Shown here piece by piece: positions 46,480 to 56,547 of a DNA stretch of 64,000 nt (the first letter of the stretch is position 1; every line of letters begins with the position of its first letter). The DNA lies in the NCBI GenBank assembly GCA_020744425.1, contig JAGMUV010000032.1, forward strand, positions 186,001 through 250,000, read 5' to 3'. The notes under the pieces were generated by a model. The model ran no database searches. It was not told the DNA's origin and saw only the letters and a program-made list of their open reading frames with translations. The translations under genes and the position numbers were made by a program. This DNA comes from Dactylonectria macrodidyma (lineage: Eukaryota; Ascomycota; Sordariomycetes; Hypocreales; Nectriaceae).

Positions 46480-47509
46480 ATCTGCTCTGGAACGGACTCG
46501 GCGCCAATACGCGCTCCGTATACCTCTCCGTTCAGCGTAACTACGAGAGGCACTGTGCGCTACAAAACTTATCAACATGGCCAGCTTCAAGGCAGTCATT
46601 GACCTCGTGGCTAACTTCACGACTCCTTGGCAATTCCAGCCAGAAAGCAGTCAAGCCAGATACCGCACTGGCAGACTTAGCCGCTCTCCGAGCCTACCAT
46701 GTTGATAACTTCCTTGATGATAAACTCTTTGATAACAAACACTTTCGGCGTCTCATTGACGGCGCGAGAAGACTTACCCCAACGACCAAAGTACGGGTCA
46801 GAAAGCCCATTTCACGCGAGGCCATTACGAAACTATCAGCAGGCCTAGCCACACTCCCGTTACAGTCCTCGCAGATGACTACGGACCTCAAAGACGACTT
46901 GAATTTCGCAACCGCCTGCCGGGTGGCATTTGCTGGGTTCCTCCGCATCGGAGAATTCACCTACAAGAGAGAAGACCTCGGCACACCTTCTATCTTCTTA
47001 GCAGCAAAACTAACGCGCTCAGATATCAGATTCTCGTCCTCGTTAGACCATGCGCAACTCACACTCAAGCGGAGTAAGACGGACCGCCGCCACGAAGGAG
47101 TACAGACCATTCTTGCGAAAACAGGAGGCGGAGCATGCCCAGTAGATGCGCTTCAGAAGCTGCTACTTCTCGACCCCAAAGGGTCCGACGCCCCGTTGTT
47201 CGCCTTCCACAGAAGACCATTTAGTCGCAACAACTTCCTCTCTACCTTTTCTACTAAGCTGAGAGCACTTGGATTACAAACGGACGGCTACTCAGGCCAC
47301 AGTTTCGGAAGGGTGCGGCGCAACATGCGCACGACAGTGGGATCCTGGACGACCAGATTCAGATGCTTGGGAGATGGACCTCGGAGGCATTCAGGGTGTA
47401 TTTCACGACGAACGCGTCAGTCTTGTACAAGCTCAACCACCAGTTCCAGACAGGCTCACCGGCTCCGCTGTCTCTGCTGGTTCCGCCACCGTCCCCTCCA
47501 CCATCCTAG
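46395..47509 (+). pseudogene. Tyrosine recombinase of DIRS-like element, one frameshift
   Basis: N-terminal SAM-like core-binding part (NTRSVYLSVQRNYERHC). Catalytic Arg lies in GFLRIGEFTYKRED, a Lys-bearing beta hairpin region follows, and the H-x-x-R box is GHSFRKGAAQ. Reading the latter requires a 1-nt shift near 47303, where one C seems lost from a TTTCCGG context. After the shift the frame gives LGRWTSEAFRVYF with the catalytic Tyr, and ends at 47509 in a Pro-rich tail. This enzyme would integrate the circular cDNA. The single shift, and the truncated partner ORF, make it inactive. Confidence 0.8.
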
Positions 47510-47784
47510 TTTGGCCCGGGTCATTTGGGCCCTCTCTGCCGCTACGGTCTAACACGTTTACGTATAAGACCGCAGCGACAGGTGACCCGTTGCGGCCAAA
47601 CCATACACACTCTGTCCCTCTTGACTGCGTGAGGTCACCAATAAAGAGTGTAAAGAGTGTCTGTCTAAGTGGGGCGAGTGGCATTGCGGAGGTCCGCACG
47701 CATTGGGGAAATAGGGCCTTTGTACGGAAGGCCACAAGGGGCAGAGTTCCAAAATTCAATTTTGAAGATTTTTGAATTGGGTCA

Positions 47785-47800
47785 CCCCCCCCCCCCCCCC
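47785..47800. repeat. Poly-C tract
   Basis: Run of 16 C between the DIRS-like element and the 5' flank of integrase copy C. Confidence 0.85.
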
Positions 47801-47971
47801 TTCCCCCGGGCGGACCCCCGTACGGCCCCGTTTGTAGGATTATTTTACCTTACATGTGCTTAGTCATTCATCTAAATCACTGTCGCCTGGGTCACGTGCC
47901 ACGCGTAAATCTCTTCTACCTAACCACGCAGCACCCGTTGACAATCCCCCCTCCCCTCGCTGGCCCAATTC

Positions 47972-48000
47972 TACGGTCGCACATTACCACATGGGTGACA
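47972..48000 (+). repeat. Left 29-bp TIR of integrase element C
   Basis: Starts TACGGTCGCACATTACC and ends GGGTGACA. Preceded by CAATTC. Confidence 0.93.
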
Positions 48001-48329
48001 TAACCCTTTTGGGAAGCCTCAACCATGTGGAAATACTTAGTAATTTTGTGGGCCCTTGCAAGACTACAGTACCGCACACTATTCGGAAGGTACCTCTTCA
48101 TTTAAATGGCATTTCCACCAGGGAATATGTCGTGATAATTCCTGGTGACGCGTCACAATTCTTCCACTCGCACATCCACACCAGCTTCAATACCCAGCCC
48201 ATCGCCAACCCGCAGCTGTTATGGGCTATCCCATCCATTCCCTAAGTAAGCTTGGGTCTATCCATCATGAGATTGTGCGACTGACCTTGTCTTGTACGTA
48301 GATATGCCCGATCACGTCCTATCGCAGAC

Positions 48330-49554
48330 ATGTCCCGATGTTCCGAAGACCGTGGCCCCTAATCGTACCAACGGAGCCACGATTTCATCCGCGATAGCTA
48401 CCCAGGGTCGAATCTGTGTCCATATTGCGGGAGACGTTGGCCCACGAGTATCTCCATCCTCGACAGTTCGCCAGTCCCGTTTCGAGACGTTGAGACAGCT
48501 TCCACCTCCTCCGCTATACAGTCTATCGACCTAACAGCCTCTGATCGTTCCACGCCCTCACAGACAATCTTCACCGGCTCTGGAGACGGCCCTGGCCGTA
48601 TCCTCGCAGCATCGCGGCCCCTCCGCCGTGTATCGAGATGCCAAACTTACCCAGAGTCGGATCGCGAGGGGCATGAAGGCGAGCTCGTCGCAACTTAGTG
48701 AGGCTGTGGCTAAACAGAGCCAAAACAAGAGCAGACGGAAGATCTCGATGCGCCTCACCGTCTTCCTTGCGAGGCCTGACCCATGGGAATTACTAGACGA
48801 AGACGAGGAGCCCCAGTGGTCTTTGGCTAGAGAGCTGCTGAAGGTCGCTTTGCGCCCCTTCGTCGACGAGGAACCATCTTTACCTGTCCACTTCTGGTTC
48901 GACAACATCTTCTTCCCTCAGTTCAAGGACAAGCCTGCCCTCTCTTCTGTTCTTCAATTCGACAAGAGACTCGTTCAGAACGCCCATATTAAAGAGGGTA
49001 TCACGGAGCTGAGCGACCTCGACTGGGAGAGACAGACAGTCGCAGAGCTTTTCGGCGAGGACTGCCCTTTTCGTTTCAGTAAAACAGAGGGCAGATATCT
49101 CCTTTTCCTTGTTTTCTATGAGCCATTGCCTCCTCGACCACAAGTCCCGGTCCCTCGTCATATCAAGACACCGAGGTCAGCCGTAAAGCCGTTCAAAAAG
49201 GAGAAGGGAATCAAGAAAGAGCTAGTCAAGACCGAGGTGAAGGTACAGCCAGCCTTGTTAATCGGGAGCGAGTTCAACTCGCCTTCCTTGAGCCCCTCTC
49301 TGAGCCCAGTTCTACCTCCTTCGAGAGCTAGCGCAGAAGACCAGATCGAGGTTATTACTAGCGATGTGGACGAGACCCGCGCGGGTCAGAAACGAGCTCG
49401 AGACTCTATAAGCTCAGCACTCTCAGTAGAGGTAGAGGATAAGGAGCTCTCGGCTGGCCCTGCCTTCACTGCCCATGGTGCCGCTGCTGGAACCCGAGGA
49501 GTTGATACGAGGAGGCCAAGTAGTCGGCATCCTCGTAAACAGGCGAGGAAATAA
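48330..49554 (+). pseudogene. Companion ORF of integrase element C (zinc-finger N-terminus, unknown function), decayed
   Basis: Counterpart of the intact gene at 54736-55659. The frame starting MSRCSEDRGP has a stop at 48360. It continues with NLCPYCGRRWPTS and QSIDLTASD, which align with LYCPHCAQRLPTA and ISIDLTVDS of the other copy. The frame then changes near 48600-48640 to one running to 49554. That part includes WFDNIFFPQF, SLPVHF and a basic tail (FKKEKGIKKELVKTEVK) with an acidic ITSDVDE stretch. Both proteins share a CPxC finger, an IDLT motif, a middle beta-rich region and a charged C-terminus. Function unknown. An unrecognised intron could explain the frame change. Confidence 0.6.
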
Positions 49555-49657
49555 TAGTTACTCTAGCTCAAGTTGATCCAGGTCCCCCATCAGCTCATCC
49601 ACACTATTGATAATATCGCCAGGTAGCTCAGTTCCGGAGAGGCTATTGCTAATAGGC

Positions 49658-51256
49658 TCAAGGTAGTTCTGCTCGAGGAGCTGAAGCTAAAGCATCGTCA
49701 GCTAGCTTTTGAGTGCGATGGAGTATTTTTTTACGTACGAATCTCTCTTGCCCTCCAACTGGACTCTCTGGGATGCTCAGCACCGGACTTGCCCCGCAGT
49801 CGAGATGAACCTGAATCTTGTCTCTAAGCCGTAAGTAGATCGCGAGGTGTGGTCGCTTATGATCAAGCTCCCCATCTAGTTGACCATCGAACTGAAGATC
49901 CCGGAGCTGTTGATCACACCAGTCCGTTGTTATTGGGTCAAGAAGATCGTCTATATCGATAGAATCGACAGCAGCCATCATCTGGGCAAGCCCATCTCGA
50001 GCCGCAGGCCCTAGATGGACTGCCCAGTTCTCCACTTCACTTGTATTATATAGATCCATCGGGATCCCGGCGACGAGATGCTCCCTATTCTTCTGTGGCC
50101 GGATGCGATGGCCGTTCCACATCTCCGTGAAGTCCGCAACCTCCTGACGGATCATGGGTCCATAGAGAGCATACACCGCGATCTGGTGAGCAAGACGGTT
50201 TGGTTGGAAGAGGCCGCTATCAATCAGCTCGTGTGAGAACGCGATCCAGCGCTGACTGACACCTTTGAGTAGCTTTTCCCACCAAGACTCGATCCGCTGG
50301 TTCGATGTGCTTGGGCCCCAGATATGACAGGAGCTCAGTCTCGCTCCCTGCCTGTGGACACGTTGGTCGTTATCCTCGGTGGTATACCGAAACTCTGTCT
50401 GATCAAGGTCGGCGAGAATCGCCTGGGCTCCGGCCCAAAGAGGAGTCTCGATACCATGATCCGAGCGGGTGAAAAGGGGGCGGAACCCTGAGTACGACAC
50501 AGTCCGTAGAAACTGTTTGAGTGAACTCAACGCAGTCATGTTCCCCCTGCCGACATATATCCAGATGATGGCTCTCGAGTACGTGTCGATACAGGCGTAG
50601 ATAGAGAAGCCGAAGTTCTTGAGCTTCTCGTATCCATCGAGAGACCACATGAAGTTAGGCCCAGGAACCTGGAAGTTCTTCCGGTGCTTCCAATCAGCAA
50701 GGCGTCTTTGTTCGGCCCGCTTCTTCCACTCAGGGTTCGTTTGGTACTCGCGATATAAGGTATTCTGGCCGACAAGGACGCCGGCACGGATGCGGACGTA
50801 GTGGTATAGATACCCCCTGCCAAATCCTCTGATGCTTGAAGACTGACGGTCGTCTTGGAAGAGGAACTCTCTTGCTTTTTGAATAGCCTCCTGCCGTTCA
50901 GCCAGATCTCGGAAGCGCCGCTTCATGCCATGCTTCAGACGATACTCCTGTACAGTCCGCTCGGAGATCTCGATGCCGCGTCGCTTGAGATCACGGACGA
51001 TGGAAGTGTCGCTATATCCGTATCGGTAGAAGTAGCCTTTGATCAGCTCGACGAAGGTGTTGGTATCAACCTTTGAGTGAAGGGGAGAGTACTCCTGGGC
51101 ACCCCATTCCGCTAACCTCCTTTTCAGGGTTCTGACGTCGAGTACGTGCCCATCGTCGCGGAGATGGGCACATATAGTGTCAGTGGATAGCCCTTCTCGC
51201 CGCTGCTCGAGGATCCAGTCCTTGACGCGCTCCAAGTCCTTACGGGGCCTCGGCAT
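49658..51256 (-). CDS. DDE (retroviral-like) integrase/transposase of element C, intact
   Basis: 532 residues from MPRPRKDLERVKDW at 51256; a longer frame begins at 51289, but this start matches the starts of copies A and B. Two N-terminal helix-turn-helix units (residues about 10-50 and 70-115) would bind the TIRs. The rve-like core has Asp in MWSLDGYEKLKNFGFSIYA, Asp in TRSDHGIETP and Glu in QRIESWWEKL. An alpha-helical C-terminal domain of about 200 residues follows. It would catalyse cut-and-paste transposition with a 6-bp stagger. The gene ends 103 bp from the companion ORF in tail-to-tail order. No intron or lesion seen. Confidence 0.88.
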   Translation of the reverse strand: MPRPRKDLERVKDWILEQRREGLSTDTICAHLRDDGHVLDVRTLKRRLAEWGAQEYSPLHSKVDTNTFVELIKGYFYRYGYSDTSIVRDLKRRGIEISERTVQEYRLKHGMKRRFRDLAERQEAIQKAREFLFQDDRQSSSIRGFGRGYLYHYVRIRAGVLVGQNTLYREYQTNPEWKKRAEQRRLADWKHRKNFQVPGPNFMWSLDGYEKLKNFGFSIYACIDTYSRAIIWIYVGRGNMTALSSLKQFLRTVSYSGFRPLFTRSDHGIETPLWAGAQAILADLDQTEFRYTTEDNDQRVHRQGARLSSCHIWGPSTSNQRIESWWEKLLKGVSQRWIAFSHELIDSGLFQPNRLAHQIAVYALYGPMIRQEVADFTEMWNGHRIRPQKNREHLVAGIPMDLYNTSEVENWAVHLGPAARDGLAQMMAAVDSIDIDDLLDPITTDWCDQQLRDLQFDGQLDGELDHKRPHLAIYLRLRDKIQVHLDCGASPVLSIPESPVGGQERFVRKKILHRTQKLADDALASAPRAELP

Positions 51257-51522
51257 TATACGAGACGCAGACCAGGGGTTCAAGATCATAGTAGAGGTCG
51301 GAGTTCATACCTCCTTCCAAGGCTTCCAGCTGCAATATCCCGAACCCTCTGAACCGGCATTATCGGAGCTTCGGCGCCGATGGAATGGCATCAGCACCGC
51401 TTGGTATGGCATCAGCTCTGCTACATTGAAAACAGTGCGCTATCATATCAATACTGTAGCCCCATATAAAAACGCCGAAAGCCTATGTGCGAAATAGCTC
51501 CAGTCATTTTCGTACATGGTTT

Positions 51523-51551
51523 TGTCACCCATGTGGTAATGTGCGACCGTA
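51523..51551 (-). repeat. Right 29-bp TIR of integrase element C
   Basis: Exact reverse complement of the left end. Followed by CAATTC. Confidence 0.93.
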
Positions 51552-51606
51552 CAATTCGATTCCGTACGCACACTCTCTCACGCAATACGGCTTGGTACAC
51601 ATCATC

Positions 51607-52412
51607 ATGGCGCCCCGAGGCAACCGCAACCGCCCGAAGACCAAGGAGACCCCTGCTGCTGCTGATACGGCTGCGATCGATGCCCTACGCGAGGATATGG
51701 GCGAGCGCGCATTCAACCTGCTGCCCAAGAAGGTCCTTGACGTTGAGACCTATACTTTCGCGTACAAGACCGATAAGCCCGATACAAACCCCGAGGTCAC
51801 CATCTGGGCTTTGATGAACGCTTTGAAGGGCAGCACCACCAAGGGCCAGGAAGCTGTTGGCTCTACCAAGGTATGTCCTTATCTTAGGCCTGTACTAGCC
51901 TGGTTGATCACGTACTAACCCGTATTAGACCCCACGCCTGCTGGAGATCCGTAGCAAGAAGGACAAGAAGAAGCTCCAGGAGACCCCGTACGTGATGAAC
52001 TTCAGCAGCGGCCAGAATTGCGACGCTATGCTGCGTCATCTGTACGGCGACGAACGGGAGGGTACGGACTGTTGCGACAAGTGTACGAAGAACAACGGGG
52101 CCCTCAAGGGATGCATTGTCGCTGAGGGGACCCCGGCCTGCGCCAATTGCGACTGGAACCGATCTGGCGCCGCCTGCTCCTTCACGAGTAAGTACGCTGC
52201 AATACGTTCTCATTTTCTATACTGATTGACCACAAGAGCGTGGTACCAAGCGCAAGGTTAGCGACGACGACGACGACGACGATTCCGACAGTGATGATAC
52301 GGACCCGTTCGAAGGCCTTGACCGCAAGACCTGCCAGAAGCTTGTGCAGATCTTCAAGGCGGCTACCAACCGCAAGAAGCACAAGAAAGGCACCTCTTCG
52401 AAGTCGGCTTAA
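51607..52412 (+). CDS. Zinc-knuckle protein next to integrase copy B (DUF3716-like, tentative), three exons
   Basis: 232 residues. Exons are 51607-51870, 51929-52187 and 52237-52412. The introns are GTATGT...CTAAC...TTAG and GTAAGT...CAAG. The N-terminus is basic (MAPRGNRNRPKTKE). The central paired cysteine clusters are CCDKCTKNNGALKGC and ACANCDWNRSGAACSF, and an Asp-rich run (DDDDDDDSDSDD) is followed by a basic tail. The same paired-cluster pattern is found in the gene at 9261-10130 beside integrase copy A. The promoter is separated from its former upstream DNA by element C. It lies 440 bp upstream of integrase copy B on the same strand. Role unknown; it could be a host-type gene captured by, or a third gene of, the integrase element. 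Confidence 0.72.
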
Positions 52413-52851
52413 GGTATTTGACCCAATACGTAAATGTACGAGCCTCTACTAACTCTTTTTTCTTTTTTTTTGCCCCGTAGTCCGCCTCGTCACTTCGCTC
52501 TTTTGAGTTGAAAAATTTCTTTTTGATTTACTAGGAAACGCAGAATACATTCGCGTATATTCGCGCACGAGGGCGTACGGTGAACTATGATACCCCTTTC
52601 TTAGCTAGAGTCTGAAATCAGGTTTTCTTGGATCCATGCTTTTGTGTTTCACTTAACTTATGACATTTGTTCAAAATCTTGTGGGTCTGACCAAGTGAGG
52701 CTAAACATATTGGGCATGACGCAATTTGGCGCCATACGATCACAAACGTAACACACACCTTTTTCCAAAATTAAATCTCGCAATCTCAACTCAGACTTCG
52801 TCTCTTTCCTTACGCCTACACTTGACTACGTACGGCAACATACGGTTCAAG

Positions 52852-54476
52852 ATGCCTAGGGGTCGCCATTCAATTGATATATCCCCATTTCGCCTTCAGA
52901 TTCAACAATGGAAAAACGACGACGGTCTCACGCTCAAACAAATCGTACAGCGCCTTAATAACGAATTCCACATCGAAGTTCAACGTACGACTGTATATCG
53001 CAACCTGAAGATCTGGAATGCTTCCATGAGGCAGTATACCGAAGACTCTGAACAACTACGTGAGCGTATTAAAGACCTATTCTTTGACAAGGTCTTGAAC
53101 GATCACTTTATGCTTCTGCAGCTTCACTCTGAGGGCTTTCTTATCTCAAAGACTGGCCTCTCACGGATACGGCGAGACCTTGGCCTTTGGCGGCGTCAAA
53201 CCCCTGAGATGACTAGCGAGAGACTTCACGAATTGCGCCGTTTCTTTGAAGACGAGTCCGAATTACACACTAAGCTTGAGACCTACGGGCGCACACTACT
53301 CTACGTATATGTCCGTCGAAATCATCATATCTTGAGCCGCCGAGCCCTGTACTCATGCTTTCGCGACTTTTCCCCTACTTGTGTTACCGAACGGTGGAAT
53401 ACGATGCGATATCGCCGAACTGGATGGACTTCTCCAGGCCCCGACTTTATTTGGTCCCTTGATGCGTACGATAAATTGAAGGCCTGGGGCTTTGAGATCT
53501 ATGCCTCCATTGACGCTTACTCACGGTTTATTACGTGGTTCTACGTGGGCATATCCTCTGGTACGTCACGAAGCGTTGTTGCGCAGTATCTCGATGTTCT
53601 CTCGCAGCGGAAACCATGCCAAATATCATCCGTTCCGACCGCGGCCAAGAGACAATCCCTATGGCTGGAGCACATTATTACCTTTCGAAGACCCGCGTAC
53701 GCGCACGGGAAGGTATCCCACAAGATGTGCGCTTTCGAGACTGCTGGATCTATGGCAAAAGCACGCATAACGAAAAGATTGAGAGCTGGTGGCTTCGATT
53801 GAGTAGGGGTAGGGCTAAATTCTGGCGGGTATGTAGTATTATCACTCCGTTCGACCCTATGCTAACCTGAATCTAGGAGTATTTTAGTGAAATTACCGCA
53901 CTTGGCCATTTCTCGAACGACTCCCTACCCGACCGTATTGCAATGCTCTATCTCTTCATGCCGATCCTGCGGGCTGAGTTTGCCGACTTCGTACTTACGT
54001 GGAATTCGCACTACATTCGCAAACAGCGCAATAGGCCGCATGTGGTTCCTGGGCAGCCATGGACCCTCTACTTTCAGCCTACCGCACGGCAGGTTGAGAG
54101 CTTTGCAGAGGTTATCCCTCAAGATCGATTACAAACGATCCAAGATATCTTCGACGGGGACCGTATTGATCTTGATGCCTACTTGCCAGAAGATACAATA
54201 GCTATCTGTGATCGCATTCTTAGAGGCCAGGAAGATCTGCCAAGAGATCCGCCACAGCAACCCAAGCTTTCAGCGTATCTATTCCTACGAGATCGTTTAC
54301 GGCAGTACATTAGGAGTAAGCAGCAGCCAGAGCTGGCATTATTGGAGACGCCTACGGGTGGCCTAGACCGCGTACGTGATCATTTGGCCACTCACGATAT
54401 CGATACTGCTTCGCTTTTGGAACGCATTGAGGAGGAAGAGATTGACTGGGGTGAGGGAGACCAACTATACGACTAG
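52852..54476 (+). pseudogene. DDE (retroviral-like) integrase/transposase, copy B, with frameshift
   Basis: Starts MPRGRHSIDISPFRLQIQQW. Two N-terminal helix-turn-helix units (LTLKQIVQRLNNEFHIEVQ). The first Asp is in FIWSLDAYDKLKAWGFEIYA. The frame then moves by one base between YLDVLS (about 53600) and ETMPNIIRSDRGQETIP, which holds the second Asp. The Glu is in NEKIESWWLRL. An intron at 53829-53876 (GTATGT...GCTAACC...CTAG) precedes the last exon 53877-54476, ending WGEGDQLYD. Only the frameshift breaks it; a sequencing error or an unusual intron is possible. It is convergent with the companion gene at 54736-55659, the same order as in element C. Confidence 0.82.
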
Positions 54477-54735
54477 ATACATGACCAATTGTACCAATTG
54501 AACTGAAACTAATTCCTATTCTTATTCTTTCCCCTACCAATCCGGACAGGAAGCCTCTTCTGAGGTGAGAGAGCCTGGGCCTCCGAGTGTTCGTCGATAT
54601 CACTCGCGAATGGATCGTCAAGGACGGCCTCAAAAGAAGCCGTATCCGCGTCATCTTCACCCGAAAGCTCAACCTGAATTTCAGCCTGAATATCATCCTT
54701 GCCCTCCAACTCCAAGCAGGTCTCAGCTTCCTCTT

Positions 54736-55659
54736 TTACCGGTATACGAGATAGCTCTCGTGGCGTTGATTCCTTCTTAATTGGGATACGCGCTCTGACT
54801 TTACCGTACGTGAGGCTTTGCGTTTGCTAGAGCTCCTCGTCGAGATTTCTGACTCTAGATCAGAGGGTACGCGATCAATCGCTCGCTTGTGACCACGTAC
54901 GACTCTTGACGGCATTGGTGACTCAATATCTGGCCGAGGCTTCACGTTGAAGTACCAAAAGGTCAAATGGACCGTATCGCGCTTTGGGGCAAGCGAGATA
55001 TTGCCCACACGAAAGAGGTCTGCAAACGAGGTCGTTTCGTACGCGGCATCAGAGAACTCAATGGGTCCAAAGGTAGCAGTTTGAGTCACTACGGAATGAA
55101 CGACCTTCCATTCCTTAACTGCAAGCCTCTTGTCACACTGCTTGACAATGAACTCTATCATTGCGGCATGAGAAGGAAACTTTGCCCCGAGAACTATCTC
55201 AACATTTCCTGTACGCTTTCCAACGAGATTTGCCGTCTTGTCGTATACTGGGGTTTCAACACCGTCAAGGACATTGTCATAATACCCATCGCACGACCAA
55301 AACGAAGCGTGCAATTCGATGACAGTCTTAGCCGTATGGCTTGTAGCTGCGATGCTCCTTGACCGGCTTTCAATAGCTAGATTCGTAGCGTTCTGATAGG
55401 TATCAGGTCTCGGTCGGGATCGTTGGGAAGGAATCGTCATCGCGTTGCCTCGTTGGGCTGTTGATTGGGAAGTAGGTGAATCGACTGTGAGGTCGATGGA
55501 AATAGGGGTAAGAGGGCCAAATGATGATGAAGCCGTAGGGAGCCGTTGAGCACAATGCGGGCAATAAAGGGCCCCAGGGAACTTCGTACGTATATCCACA
55601 TGACGTCTGCGGTCTTTGGGGCAATACTCTGTCGATGGGGATGAAGGTGTAACGTACAT
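54736..55659 (-). CDS. Companion ORF of integrase copy B (zinc-finger N-terminus, unknown function)
   Basis: 307 residues, single exon, start MYVTPSSPSTEYCPKD at 55659. A putative Zn site is formed by EYCPKD and ALYCPHCAQRL (residues 11-40). ISIDLTVDSP follows. The middle region (residues about 105-235) contains ASFWSCDGYYDN, FIVKQCDKRL and HLTFWYFN. The C-terminus is charged and basic (KRKASRTVKSER). It aligns in order with the decayed ORF of element C. Not a known transposase. Its regular pairing with the integrase suggests an accessory role, such as DNA binding or regulating transposition, but this is inference. Confidence 0.65.
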   Translation of the reverse strand: MYVTPSSPSTEYCPKDRRRHVDIRTKFPGALYCPHCAQRLPTASSSFGPLTPISIDLTVDSPTSQSTAQRGNAMTIPSQRSRPRPDTYQNATNLAIESRSRSIAATSHTAKTVIELHASFWSCDGYYDNVLDGVETPVYDKTANLVGKRTGNVEIVLGAKFPSHAAMIEFIVKQCDKRLAVKEWKVVHSVVTQTATFGPIEFSDAAYETTSFADLFRVGNISLAPKRDTVHLTFWYFNVKPRPDIESPMPSRVVRGHKRAIDRVPSDLESEISTRSSSKRKASRTVKSERVSQLRRNQRHESYLVYR

Positions 55660-55758
55660 GATAAGCTTATGTCACAGACAAGCATGTGTCACAAAAAATC
55701 TCAACCTTCAAAACAGAAATCACCAGAAAAGCACAACAAACTCTCTAATCAATTAAAA

Positions 55759-56100
55759 TCAATTGCTGTATTCTTCTTCAGATATTGCAACAACTATTTG
55801 ACATGTCCTTGCGTTATGTCCCGTCTTGCCGCATCCTCCACAGCGCCTTTCCCTCGGTCGCGCCGACCCTCCTTGACCACCACTTCTCGACGATTCGCCC
55901 TCGACCTGCCCATCTATATTCATCTGATTAATTACTTCCCTTGCTTCCCCTACTATCATCACCCCTCCTTTCTGTAGTCTGGTCCTTTTTGCCCTTCGAC
56001 GCCGGCTTAGTGTTTCATTTGCCTGTTGAAGATCACGGACCTGAGCTCTTAATAAGGCATTCTCATGCATTATGGCCTTTGTGTCAGAGGCCAAAAGCCA
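55759..56100 (-). pseudogene. pogo/Fot-type transposase C-terminal fragment
   Basis: About 113 codons reading ENALLRAQVRDLQQANETLS (coiled coil), then RRRRAKRTRLQKGG, and ending in a CCHC knuckle CGGCGKTGHNARTC and a stop at 55759. This is the usual tail of fungal pogo-like DDE transposases. The helix-turn-helix, CENP-B and DDE parts are missing upstream of about 56100. No TA-flanked inverted ends were found. Confidence 0.82.
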
Positions 56101-56226
56101 CAAAAAGGGTCTATGGGGCCCTAACTGCAGAAATCCACCGTCACACAGTGGCGGCCGCACCTAACAGCCACAAGGTCGCAGCTACGCCACAGGTTTGCCA
56201 CAGCTAGGTTTCAGCTAGCCAGTGGC

Positions 56227-56547
56227 TGAGGGAGTTATGGAACACGGGCTAAGCGCAACCGGCCGGATCCGAGAGCTCCGACCGGGTTACGAGAGACCCG
56301 GCCGGGCCGGAGTCTCAGGATTAAGAAGACCAATCAAACTAGCTAGACCTAAGCAGCTAAGCTACAGCTAGCTAGCTAGGGTATGGGAAGGAGGGATACT
56401 AGACCTGGCTATAAGAAGAGCTACTAGAGGAAGAAGGCAAAAAGGGGTCAGAGATCAATACAGTCACCAGCATCATTCCTACTAGCTAGCTGCTATCTTG
56501 CAGCGTGTCTGCCCTCTTCACTCCCTTGTGTGTAACCAGCCCTGACA
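56227..56547. mobile_element. LTR-like stretch (tentative)
   Basis: Starts TGAGGGAGTTATGGAACACG and ends ACCAGCCCTGACA, so it has TG...CA ends. It contains inverted CCGGCCGG/CCGGCCGGG blocks and a TATAAGAAGAG promoter-like motif near 56410. It directly precedes the truncated kinase-like frame. No 5-bp duplication was found, so it may mark a recombined or deleted insertion. Confidence 0.4.

Larger units (their letters stand above)
45590..47530 (+). mobile_element. DIRS-like (tyrosine-recombinase) retroelement, 5'-truncated
   Basis: Contains the end of a reverse transcriptase, RNase H and a tyrosine recombinase in overlapping frames, the arrangement of DIRS-type retrotransposons. The 5' part (gag and most of the RT) is missing; coding similarity begins at about 45598. 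Split direct repeats expected for DIRS ends were not identified. Confidence 0.75.
47972..51551 (+). mobile_element. Integrase element C: DDE-integrase DNA transposon with 29-bp TIR and 6-bp target duplication
   Basis: Perfect 29-bp terminal inverted repeats, 47972-48000 (TACGGTCGCACATTACCACA...) and 51523-51551. The direct 6-bp duplication CAATTC lies at 47966-47971 and 51552-51557. Length 3,580 bp. Two convergent genes: a decayed companion ORF on plus and an intact integrase on minus. Terminal TAC...GTA and a 6-bp duplication agree with what I recall of the eukaryotic IS3EU superfamily. The insertion lies 50 bp upstream of the zinc-knuckle gene at 51607. Confidence 0.92.

Noticed and set aside
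47856..48245. 129-codon frame at the left end of integrase element C
   Set aside because: It runs through the element boundary and TIR, so it cannot be an ancestral gene. The in-element part has no counterpart in copy B.
52690..55758. Terminal inverted repeats for integrase copy B
   Set aside because: I compared the flanks (GTGACACATGCTTGTCTG near 55680 and the region around 52650-52760, also 47800-47960) and found no convincing inverted match, so no boundaries are given.
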